Part shown: in pieces, positions 1 to 6,434 of the stretch | How the letters are laid out: each line of letters begins with the position of its first letter | How positions within the stretch are numbered: position 1 is the stretch's first letter | Position numbers and translations under genes: made by a program | The notes under the pieces: generated by a model | What the model was told of the DNA's origin: nothing | Seen by the model: the letters and a program-made list of their open reading frames with translations, nothing else | The model's database searches: none | Source: UBA4656 sp002405525 | GTDB lineage: Bacteria; Pseudomonadota; Gammaproteobacteria; Xanthomonadales; Ahniellaceae | DNA length: 7,416 nt | Direction: 5' to 3' | Assembly: GCA_036723735.1 (NCBI GenBank) | Contig: DAIMGT010000111.1 | Location: 1-7,416 of the forward strand

Positions 1-1047
1 CAACCCGGATGAGCGGCAGCCGGTGGTGGCGCTGGCCACCGACGCGGCGTGCGCGATGTCGTGGTCGAATCGACCGACCGTGCCGCGGCAGGGCTGCCGT
101 GGAACGCGCAGGTCGGCTACGGCCGCCCCGATCTGGCCGCCGCGGCGGATCGCATGTTGGGCCGCGTTCGCGGCCAGATCGTCAGCAATCGTGCGACGCC
201 GCTGTTCACGCTTTACAGCCCGGTGACGCCGGGCGCTCCGCCGGCCCAGCAGGGTGCCAGTGATTTCGCCAGTCTGGCGACGCCGCAGAGCGCGGTCGCC
301 TTGCTTCGCTACAGCGCCGCGCCCTACACGACCGCGAGCAATCCGGTCAACGCGACCGTGCCGCCGCCGGTCACGCCGGGCTACGGTGCACTGCCTGGTG
401 GGGCCGGCGCACCGGTACTCACACCGCGGGCGAACGCCTACGTGCTGACGACCGAGTTCTCGCCGGGGCCTGGGCTGCCTGCGCCGATCCCCTTGTTCCT
501 GCTCGATCGCGAACGCCGTTGGCCGCTCGGTTGTGCGCCCGGAGTTGGAAATTGCCTGCAGAACAATCGCGACTTCATGCTGGTTGCGTCGGTCGCGCAC
601 CTGGAACAGGCCGTTGCCGACGGCTATGCGTACCGAGGTCGTCAGGGATACATCTACCCCCGCTGCGCCAACGAGCCCGCGTGCATCCCGCCAGGGGCGC
701 AGCACATCCGCCGGCAGTGCAACCTGGTCGAAGACGATTGTGCAGTGTTCCTTGAGCCGGAACTCGCGGCCTACCAGGCTGCGGGCTACACCGCAGCCTA
801 TCCCGCTGGGAGCGATCCTGTGATGGGCTATGCCTATCCGAACGTCGACACCGATGGTGACGGCCTTGTCGATGGCCTCGAAATAGTCGCTGGCATCAAC
901 CCAAACGATGCCGACTCGGACGACGACGGTCTGCCCGATGGGCAAGAGTACCCAGCCGCAGGTGTTTCCCAGAGCGATCCCTGTCAGGGCCCCAACGTGA
1001 CGTGCTTGAGGGTCGTGGATGTGCTGTTTGCGAACAGCTTCGAGTAG
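1..1047 (+). CDS. Secreted protein, 3' part; probable C-terminal end of an S8-type serine protease with type-3-like calcium repeats
   Basis: The gene enters from the left edge and ends at TAG 1045-1047. The longest single-frame reading starts at GTG 49. The bases before it make better protein sense in the frame that begins at base 2 (NPDERQPVVALATDAA), so the gene is probably frameshifted near 47-52 rather than starting at 49. The segment DVVVESTDRA..GLPWNAQVGYGRPDLAAAADRML resembles the tail of subtilisin-like S8 catalytic domains, where a 'GYGRxDaxxA' helix follows the catalytic Ser region. The catalytic triad itself lies outside the window, so this is inference. Downstream come a Pro/Ala-rich region, a section with four closely spaced Cys pairs, two Asp-rich type-3-like repeats (847-951) and a terminal DVLFANSFE tag. 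Cys pairs and Asp-rich repeats point to an extracellular protein. It is convergent with ahcY and shares its terminator. It is certainly coding to 1047; the protease identity is moderate. Confidence 0.6.
847..951 (+). other. Thrombospondin type-3-like calcium-binding repeats in the secreted protein
   Basis: The translation reads DTDGDGLVDGLEIVAGINPN, then DADSDDDGLPDGQEY: two consecutive DxDxDG(L)xDGxE units joined by the usual '(G)xNPxxADSD' linker. This Asp/Gly pattern is that of bacterial TSP3 repeats, which bind calcium and form a rigid extracellular spacer. It lies just before the C-terminal tag, so it could hold the protein or its tag away from the catalytic part. The motif is seen directly; calcium binding is known for the family. 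Confidence 0.85.
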
Positions 1048-1113
1048 GGCATCGCCGGCAACCTGGTGCGGTGCGATTCGCTGCGCTCATTGCACGCTAC
1101 CCATCGCACAAAT

Positions 1114-1142
1114 GAAAACGCCGCGCAGTGCGCGGCGTTTTC
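1114..1142. terminator. Bidirectional intrinsic terminator between the secreted protein gene and ahcY
   Basis: A perfect 13-bp inverted repeat (1114-1126 with 1130-1142) closes a 3-base loop at 1127-1129. The inner stem is GCGCGGCG-type and the outer part is four A:T pairs, so each strand ends in a short T run after a GC-rich hairpin. It lies 67 bases after the + strand stop codon and 25 bases after the ahcY stop codon on the minus strand. That position fits termination of both convergent genes. The T run is short (four), so efficiency is not certain. Confidence 0.85.
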
Positions 1143-1166
1143 GTCACTCAGCGTTGAAGCACCAAC

Positions 1167-2594
1167 TCAGTAGCGATAGTGCTCCGGCTTGTACGGCCCT
1201 TCGACCGCCACGCCGAGGTAGTCGGCCTGCTCCTGCGTGAGCGCGGTCAGCTTGACGCCGATCTTCTCCAGGTGCAGGCGCGCGACTTCCTCGTCGAGCT
1301 TCTTCGGCAGGCGGTAGACCTTCTTCTCGTAGAAGTCCTTGTTCGCCCACAGGTCGATCGCGGCCAGGGTCTGGTTGCTGAACGAGTTCGACATCACGAA
1401 GCTCGGATGGCCGGTGGCGCAGCCGAGGTTGACCAGGCGACCTTCGGCGAGCAGGAAGATCTCGCGACCGCCGGGCAGGATGTACTTGTCGACCTGCGGC
1501 TTGATGTTGACCTTCTTCATGCCGGGCAGGGTGTTGAGCGCGTCGACCTGGATCTCGTTGTCGAAATGCCCGATGTTGCAGACGATGGCCTGGTCCTTCA
1601 TCTGCTGCATGTGGGCGAGCGTCAGCACGTCCTTGTTGCCGGTGGTGGTGACGTAGATGTCACCGCGGCCGAGCGTTGACTCGACGGTGTTGACCTCGAA
1701 GCCTTCCATCGCCGCCTGCAGGGCGTTGATCGGGTCGATCTCGGTGACCACCACGCGGCAGCCGTAGGCGCGCAGCGAATGCGCCGAGCCCTTGCCGACG
1801 TCGCCGTAGCCGCAGACCACCGCGACCTTGCCGGCCAGCATCACGTCCATCGCGCGCTTCAAGCCATCGGCCAGCGATTCGCGGCAGCCGTAGAGGTTGT
1901 CGAACTTCGACTTGGTGACCGAGTCGTTGACGTTGATCGCCGGCACCAGCAGCTTGTGCTGCTCGGCGAGCTGGTAGAGGCGGTGCACGCCGGTGGTGGT
2001 TTCCTCCGACACGCCGCGCCACTCCTTGACCACGTTGGTCCAGTAGCCCGGGCGCTCCTTGGCCACGCGCTTGAGCAGGTTCTTGATCACCTGCTCCTCG
2101 TGCGAACCGCTCGGCGTGTCGACCCAGTTCGAGCCGTGCTCCAACTCGTAGCCCTTGTGGATCAGCAGCGTGACGTCGCCGCCGTCGTCGACCACCAGCT
2201 GCGGACCCTTGCCACCCGGATGGGTGACGGCGTCCAGCGTCAGGTCCCAGTATTCCTCCAGCGTCTCGCCCTTCCAGGCGAACACCGGGGTGCCGGACGC
2301 GGCGATCGCGGCCGCGGCGTGGTCCTGGGTGGAGAAGATGTTGCACGAGGCCCAGCGCACGTCGGCGCCGAGATCCTTGAGCGTCTCGATCAGCACCGCG
2401 GTCTGGATCGTCATGTGCAGCGAGCCGGTCACGCGCACGCCCTTGAGCGGCTGGGTGGCGGCGTACTTCTTGCGGATCGACATCAGGCCCGGCATCTCGT
2501 GCTCGGCGATCTCGATTTCCTTGCGGCCCCAATCGGCCAGCCCGATGTCGCGGATCTTGTAGTCCGTGGGCAGGTTCTTCACGACTGCGTTCAT
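1167..2594 (-). CDS. ahcY: Adenosylhomocysteinase (S-adenosyl-L-homocysteine hydrolase)
   Basis: This cytosolic NAD-dependent enzyme reversibly splits S-adenosylhomocysteine into homocysteine and adenosine, clearing the inhibitory product of methyltransferases and feeding the methionine cycle. The 475-residue product has the usual bacterial length, including the extra segment near residues 145-190 that is absent from the animal enzyme. Visible signatures are H60 in TGSLHMTIQTAV; K228, D232 and C237 in SVTKSKFDNLYGCRES; the Rossmann NAD motif GYGDVG at 262-267; H343 in CNIGHFDNE; GHPSFVMSNSF from 395; and the C-terminal KPEHYRY with K469 and Y473. All expected catalytic and cofactor residues are present. 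The ATG at 2594 was chosen over upstream in-frame starts because the homology begins there, a GGAG (2607-2604) sits 9 bases upstream, and the riboswitch occupies the DNA further up. It appears to be a single-gene transcript ending at the shared terminator. Confidence 0.98.
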   Translation of the reverse strand: MNAVVKNLPTDYKIRDIGLADWGRKEIEIAEHEMPGLMSIRKKYAATQPLKGVRVTGSLHMTIQTAVLIETLKDLGADVRWASCNIFSTQDHAAAAIAASGTPVFAWKGETLEEYWDLTLDAVTHPGGKGPQLVVDDGGDVTLLIHKGYELEHGSNWVDTPSGSHEEQVIKNLLKRVAKERPGYWTNVVKEWRGVSEETTTGVHRLYQLAEQHKLLVPAINVNDSVTKSKFDNLYGCRESLADGLKRAMDVMLAGKVAVVCGYGDVGKGSAHSLRAYGCRVVVTEIDPINALQAAMEGFEVNTVESTLGRGDIYVTTTGNKDVLTLAHMQQMKDQAIVCNIGHFDNEIQVDALNTLPGMKKVNIKPQVDKYILPGGREIFLLAEGRLVNLGCATGHPSFVMSNSFSNQTLAAIDLWANKDFYEKKVYRLPKKLDEEVARLHLEKIGVKLTALTQEQADYLGVAVEGPYKPEHYRY

Positions 2595-2624
2595 GGCTTT
2601 GCGCTCCGTAATGTCAGCGGAAGC

Positions 2625-2716
2625 GGGCGCCGTTTTCGGTAGAGACCCGAAATCCCGCCGAGCCTGATCCCTTGCCGTGCAGTGCACGGCCGGGCTTGCA
2701 GCGCCCCTCGGCGGGG
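2625..2716 (-). ncRNA. S-adenosylhomocysteine (SAH) riboswitch in the ahcY leader
   Basis: Read on the minus strand, P1 pairs CCCGCCGAG (2715-2707) with CTCGGCGGG (2662-2654), a perfect 9 bp. Inside lie the conserved GCGCTGCAA (from 2704), an 8-bp-class GC hairpin around 2690-2675 (GCCGTGCA/GCACGGC), and the conserved CAGGCTCGG (2666-2658). After P1 a TTCGG/CCGAA hairpin is followed by AACGGCGCCC (2634-2625). Its GCGCCC pairs back with GGGCGC (2706-2701) to form the pseudoknot. These elements and their order match the known SAH riboswitch consensus. The class senses SAH and switches ahcY expression on when SAH accumulates. The 3' end lies 18 bases before the SD, and no obvious U-tract terminator follows, so control could be at translation. 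Confidence 0.93.
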
Positions 2717-2730
2717 AGGAGAGGGCCGTG

Positions 2731-2736
2731 ATTATA
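2731..2736 (-). promoter_or_regulatory. -10 element of the ahcY promoter
   Basis: The minus strand carries an exact TATAAT at 2736-2731. Transcription would begin about 7 bases downstream, near 2724-2722, which places the start of the SAH riboswitch (2716) at the very 5' end of the RNA, as expected for this class. No good TTGACA is seen at the standard distance (about 2754-2759 reads ACCGTC). The -35 contact is therefore weak or replaced by an activator. Confidence 0.7.
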
Positions 2737-2786
2737 GGTTGCCCGCGTGACGGGACGGTACCGGCGCCTGTCGGGGCGGTCCTGAA

Positions 2787-2818
2787 TTGGTGCACCAGCA
2801 TCTGATGCGATAGCATCA
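2787..2818 (+). promoter_or_regulatory. Probable vapBC promoter with overlapping palindromic operator
   Basis: TTGGTG (2787-2792) and TAGCAT (2811-2816), with an 18-base spacer, form a moderate sigma70-like promoter. TGATGC-GATA-GCATCA (2803-2818) is a perfect 6-bp-arm inverted repeat overlapping the -10, and a further GCATC at 2798-2802 gives an alternating GCATC/GATGC/GCATC array. VapB antitoxins with a ribbon-helix-helix fold typically bind such palindromes at their own promoter and repress it together with VapC. The palindrome is seen directly; its operator role is inferred from position. Confidence 0.55.
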
Positions 2819-2823
2819 ACCGC

Positions 2824-3072
2824 ATGCGCACCACCCTCGACATCGACGACGACGTGCTGGCCGCCGCCAAGGCGCTGGCCCGGCGCAGCAAGCGCAGCGC
2901 CGGCGCAGTGATCTCGGAACTCGCCCGCCGCGGGCTCACCGAGCCGGCGGCACGCCCGCGCGCGTCGGTGGCCGAACCGAAGGCCTTCTACGGCTTCCGT
3001 CCGCAGCCGGCCGAAGGCCGTCCGGTGACCGACGACCTGATCGACCGCCTGCGCGAGGACGCCGGCGACTGA
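2824..3072 (+). CDS. vapB: VapB-type antitoxin, ribbon-helix-helix
   Basis: This is an 82-residue protein with the short N-terminal beta strand MRTTLDID followed by two helices (about 9-23 and 26-37). That is the ribbon-helix-helix DNA-binding pattern common to VapB antitoxins. The C-terminal part (about 51-82, containing KAFYGFRP and a charged DDLIDRLRED end) would wrap around and block the toxin. The family neutralises the partner VapC and autoregulates the operon. The stop codon TGA 3070-3072 overlaps the toxin ATG by one base, indicating translational coupling. No Shine-Dalgarno sequence precedes the ATG, and the predicted -10 lies only 8 bases upstream, so the mRNA may be leaderless. The assignment rests on fold pattern plus the PIN-domain neighbour. 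Confidence 0.85.
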   Translation: MRTTLDIDDDVLAAAKALARRSKRSAGAVISELARRGLTEPAARPRASVAEPKAFYGFRPQPAEGRPVTDDLIDRLREDAGD

Positions 3073-3500
3073 TGCGCGCGCTGCTGGACATCAACGTCCT
3101 GATCGCGCTGCTCGATGCCGACCACATCCACCACGGCCGCGCGCGCGACTGGCTGTCGTCGAACATCGCCGCCGGCTGGGCGTCCTGCCCGCTGACGCAG
3201 AACGGCTACGTCCGGGTGGTCAGCCAGCCCGCGTATCCGAAGCCGCTGTCCCCCGCGGCGGCGATCGGCCTGCTGCGCGAGGCCTGCGCTACGCGCCACC
3301 ATGCGTTCTGGCCGGACGACGCCAGCATCCTCGACGAGGCGCGCATCGACGCCAGTCGCATCCATGGCCCGCGGCAGCTCACCGACGTCTACCTGCTGGC
3401 GCTGGCGCAGGCCCACGGCGGGCGCTTCGTGACCTTCGACGCCGGCGTGCCGCTGGGTGCGCTGCGGCGGGCGGCCGGCAAGCACCTGGTGCAGTTGTAG
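3072..3500 (+). CDS. vapC: VapC-type toxin, PIN-domain ribonuclease
   Basis: This is a 142-residue PIN-domain protein, normal length for VapC. PIN toxins are Mg-dependent RNases that cut tRNA or rRNA and stop growth when the antitoxin is lost. Acidic and core motifs seen are D6 in LLDINVLIALL, CPLTQNGYVRV around 39-49, D105 in LTDVYLLALA and D123 in FVTFDAGV. The place where many VapC proteins have the second catalytic acid, in a '(P)xTExxxxR' segment, holds Q43 here. It could be family variation or reduced activity, since D6, D105 and D123 are retained. It is coupled to vapB by a 1-base overlap. Codon use is similar to its neighbours, so there is no strong sign of recent transfer. Confidence 0.9.
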   Translation: MRALLDINVLIALLDADHIHHGRARDWLSSNIAAGWASCPLTQNGYVRVVSQPAYPKPLSPAAAIGLLREACATRHHAFWPDDASILDEARIDASRIHGPRQLTDVYLLALAQAHGGRFVTFDAGVPLGALRRAAGKHLVQL

Positions 3501-3564
3501 CAACCGCCTGGGGCGCTCGTCGGAACCCAGCGCCATGGTGCCCGCACCGCGGGGTGGTTTCGCG

Positions 3565-4620
3565 TCAGCGCATGCGCGTGCGGATCGCCATGGCAGCGAG
3601 GACGAACAGCGCCATCGCCATCGCCCCCCAGCCCACGCGGGTTCCGGCGTCAACGGCGATTGCTGGAAACTGGAGGATCAGTCGTGCGCGGTTGTTCGCG
3701 AGGTTTTCGTCGAAAACGCCGTGGCCCTCGGCCCAGTTGTAGAACTCGAGCGTGCGCACGCCGCTTGCGCCGGAAAGCACATGCACGCGCATCGTGCAGG
3801 TGCGGCTTGTGCCGGGAGGCAGTGGTTCGAACACGAGTTCCGAGGACCGGCTGAAGGTGTCGCCGCCGAGGTCGGTGACCCGATATCGGCAGTCCGGGTC
3901 GCCCGTCTCCGAGAACCCGAAGCGATCAACCGCTTGTAGGCCCGCCTCGTATCGTTGGCTGTAGGCGATCTCGCCGGGGCGCACACCTTCGGGTCCGGGG
4001 CCTCGGTTGGTCAGCGTCACATCGAAGAGGTGACTGGTGCCCGGCGCCAACACGCCGGTCGGCGAACGGATCGACAGGTCCATGTCGCGGATGTAGTCGT
4101 CGAGCGCGCCGAAGACACCCAACCTGACTTGATTGTTGGCCGACGCCGGATCCGTATTCATTACCGCCATGGCTGTAGCGGTCAGAGGAACCGTAAAGAA
4201 GGCGGGCGCTCCGTCGGCCGGACGAAAGTCGACCGCGCAGTCTCGCCGCTCACCGACGGCGACCGGGCCGACATCCAAGCGCAAGCCGGAAAGTGGCGTG
4301 GTGCGGTCCGGTGGGCACGCAACCTCGTTGACGGCGAGGAACGCGGAACGGTCGGCAGGCGTGAAGAACTCCAAGTACACACGATCGAGCGGGTTGGGGC
4401 CCTGATTGAAGACACTGATCGTCAAGCGCTGCGGCCGCGAGCGCGTAATGGACCCGCCGCTGCTGGTTGGCGGTGGTAACCAAAACCCTGCGAGGGTTCG
4501 ATCATCGAATCCCGTGTAGGTCATGGCCACGGAGAGATCGCTGGACGTCTGCGCGATGCTGGCGCCGGCAAGCAACAGTGATCCGATCAGAACCAGAGCG
4601 GACTGCGCGCTGCGATTCAC
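3565..4620 (-). CDS. Secreted, membrane-anchored protein with two DUF11-like beta-sandwich domains
   Basis: The product is 351 residues from a GTG start at 4620. A signal peptide is clear (hydrophobic core about 8-20, likely cut after A23 in SIA-Q). Two domains follow, about 27-170 and 180-317. Each opens with a 'DLSv/DLSI' strand, contains 'NQGPNP' or 'NRGPGP', and ends with an Asn-rich turn (ASANNQVRL, ENLANNRARL), as in DUF11/CARDB-type extracellular Ig-like domains. Each domain has Cys residues that could pair (C102/C128; C244/C275). The C-terminus has VGWGAMAMALF..LAAMA (329-346) followed by a short RTRMR, a membrane anchor with basic tail resembling IPTL-CTERM-like sorting ends but without a recognisable IPTL motif. 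The start overlaps the metalloprotease stop as GTGA, so the two are co-translated. No enzyme motif is seen; an adhesive or scaffold role on the cell surface is inference. Confidence 0.8.
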   Translation of the reverse strand: MNRSAQSALVLIGSLLLAGASIAQTSSDLSVAMTYTGFDDRTLAGFWLPPPTSSGGSITRSRPQRLTISVFNQGPNPLDRVYLEFFTPADRSAFLAVNEVACPPDRTTPLSGLRLDVGPVAVGERRDCAVDFRPADGAPAFFTVPLTATAMAVMNTDPASANNQVRLGVFGALDDYIRDMDLSIRSPTGVLAPGTSHLFDVTLTNRGPGPEGVRPGEIAYSQRYEAGLQAVDRFGFSETGDPDCRYRVTDLGGDTFSRSSELVFEPLPPGTSRTCTMRVHVLSGASGVRTLEFYNWAEGHGVFDENLANNRARLILQFPAIAVDAGTRVGWGAMAMALFVLAAMAIRTRMR

Positions 4621-6285
4621 CACACCACTCTCGTACCGCAGGTGGAAACGGGCAAGCCTGGCGCCTCGAAGCCGCCCCAGAAGATGTCCGGCGCGACCTG
4701 GCGCGGCGTAATCGGGTATAGATTTCCGCTGGGCTCTGCAAGACAGGTGATCGTTCGGGTTGCGTCGGCGCCCGCCGCGCCCGCCGCCAGCCCGCTGCCG
4801 ATGAATGTCGCGCGTGGATTGGCGAACTGCCACTGCCTGTTGGTGCAGGTCACGCTGGTGCCTGGACCACTACCATCGTCGTCGATGCACTGCGGGTCGG
4901 CCATCACGTCGCGCGCCACGCCGGGCACCCTGTAGCCATAGGAATGCGTGTATGCGCCTCGCAGCCCAGATAGCGGATACTCGATGTTGGGGTCGTGATT
5001 CGCTCCCAGCATGTGGCCCATTTCGTGGCTGAAGGTCAGGTTCTGGGCCGTCGGGTTGACGGTGAGGGCGGCGTAGGCGAAGTCGCGGTAGCTGCCCACC
5101 GCGACAGGGAAAACGCCATCCCCTACATCGCATTCGGTGCCGAAGCACTTGTTCCGTTGCGTGTATGCCGCGCCCCATACCCGTCGGCTCGGGTTGCCGC
5201 TGTCTTCGACCATCAGCACCGCGAAGTCGGCTCCAATGCTCGATCGCGAGCCAGGGGGTCCGAATCGGTCATGGTCGCGGGCAAAGAACAGATGCCCGGC
5301 GAACCGCAAGTCTGCATCGGGCTGCTGCTGGGCGGTCAACTCGGTGTAACTGGGGTGGAGGGTGATCCCGCCGACCTGTTCGAACGTCACGTAGTAGGTA
5401 TCGCCCGAGTTGCGCAGCGTGGTGTTGACCTGGTCGATCCAGTTCGTCGCGATCGTCTGCAAACCCGCTACGCCCAGCGCCGTGGCGGGATCGTTGGGGT
5501 CGGTGCGGAATTGCTCGGCCGCCGCCGTGTAGTAGAACAGCACGCCAATGCGTGTGAAGTGCTTGCGCTGCACGGGCGCCGCACTCCAGCCCGTTGGTGC
5601 TGGCTTGCTGGCCGGGCTCGGGACCACCTCCGGCTGCATCGCGCCATCGGCAACCTGTCGCGAAAGCTGCGAGGCCGCCGAGAAATCGGGCCGATCTGCG
5701 ATCCGGTTGCTGGCGCAGCCGCCGGCGTCCACGGCATCCGCGTCCAGTGCGCGCAGCAGCGTACGGCTGCCATCGGTGCTGATGCCCAATCGGCGCCCGG
5801 GTCCGTGATACATGCCGCGGACCTGCCCGCGCACGACCGTCAGAAGCAGGTGGTGCGACCCCTGCTGTCCGTACCACATGTAACTGACGCGCCGCGGGTC
5901 GTCGTCGACGATGATGTTGCCCGCGTCATCGACCCGGAAGCCCTCGCGTGGCTCGAAGTGCGCCCGTTGGAACACGGTGCGCGGTACGTCGGCGACGGCT
6001 GGTGTCTCCACCGCACCGTTGCGTCGCGCGATCCCCACCACGTTGACGGTCACCATCAGGCTCTCGCGAACCAGTGGTAGTCCCTCGCGAATGCCGACTC
6101 CGACCGCGCCGTCGCTGCCCGTGATCAGCAGCGGCTCAGGGGCATCAGTGTCCGGCGCCGGTTGGGGGGGCATCGATTGCCGCCGTGGCTGATGCGGTGA
6201 GGCAGAACCACATTGCCGCCAAGAATCGCGGCGCGGCGGATCGAACCGAGTCTCGCCGACTGCCGACCTTGGTCTGCCCGAACAT
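4617..6285 (-). CDS. Secreted zinc metalloprotease (metzincin, M72/M12B reprolysin-like), frame broken at a C7 tract
   Basis: ATG 6285, with AGGAG 6 bases upstream (6296-6292), begins a convincing signal peptide: MFGQTKVGSRR, then FLAAMWFCLTASATA, cut near A35. This frame stops at 6145. The mature protein continues in another frame from the seven-C run (6170-6164) to TGA 4619-4617. With one C removed, the product is a 555-residue precursor; otherwise the enzyme frame has only ATG 6173, with no signal peptide. A propeptide of about 200 residues (with WYGQQGSHHLLLTVVRGQVRG) precedes a catalytic domain from about 240: RIGVLFYYTAAAEQ, GADFAVLMVEDSG, then HEMGHMLGANHD with zinc ligands H420, H424 and H430 and general base E421, and a likely Met-turn at M461 (ARDVMAD). 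This HExxHxxGxxHD arrangement defines metzincins; the flanks resemble peptidyl-Asp metallopeptidase (M72). DIFWGGFE lies near the C-terminus. It is the first gene of an operon with the DUF11-like gene. The protease call is firm; the state of the frame is open. Confidence 0.88.
6164..6170. repeat. Homopolymer G7/C7 at the metalloprotease frame junction
   Basis: Seven consecutive G on the + strand (C on the coding strand) sit exactly where the signal-peptide frame (..AAIDAPP, then stop at 6145) and the enzyme frame (..PQPAPDTDAPEP) must join. Six C would give a continuous AAIDAPQPAPDTDAPEP. Such tracts are prone both to sequencing indels and to real slipped-strand variation. Confidence 0.85.
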
Positions 6286-6318
6286 GGACCGCTCCTGAGT
6301 AGCATCCGTTGCAGCCCG

Positions 6319-6349
6319 AGGATACGCCTGTTCAGCGTCAGGCCGTCAA
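6319..6349 (-). promoter_or_regulatory. Possible promoter of the metalloprotease operon
   Basis: On the minus strand, TTGACG (6349-6344) is a near-consensus -35. TATCCT (6324-6319) could serve as -10 but needs a long 19-base spacer, while CGTATC at 17 bases is a poor match. It lies 34-64 bases before the ATG at 6285, a reasonable place. This is only a candidate. The rest of the divergent gap 6286-6434 shows no convincing + strand promoter for rluF. Confidence 0.3.
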
Positions 6350-6434
6350 GTGCACACTCGCAGAGCACATGGGCCCGATCGGACGAGCAAAGGCTCGAGA
6401 TGACCTTGGCCCCCGGATCGACGATGATGCGCGG

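Noticed and set aside
1779..2642. Long open frame on the + strand opposite ahcY (287 codons)
   Set aside because: It mirrors the ahcY reading frame in GC-rich DNA, has no recognisable domains and crosses the riboswitch. It is a shadow.
1167..2939. Extended ahcY start at 2939
   Set aside because: It would translate through the riboswitch, promoter and vapB. ATG 2594 has an SD and matches the family N-terminus.
3512..3534. GGCGCT/AGCGCC inverted repeat (6 bp, 11-base loop) after vapC
   Set aside because: The stem is short, the loop is large and there is no T run. It is too weak to call a terminator for vapC or the convergent gene.
3955..4479. 174-codon open frame on the + strand opposite the DUF11-like gene
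   Set aside because: It is a shadow with no domain pattern, while the opposite strand encodes a signal peptide and paired domains.
4995..6080. 361-codon open frame on the + strand opposite the metalloprotease
   Set aside because: The composition is typical antisense shadow, with no motif, start context or SD. The minus strand carries the zinc motif and a coherent fold.
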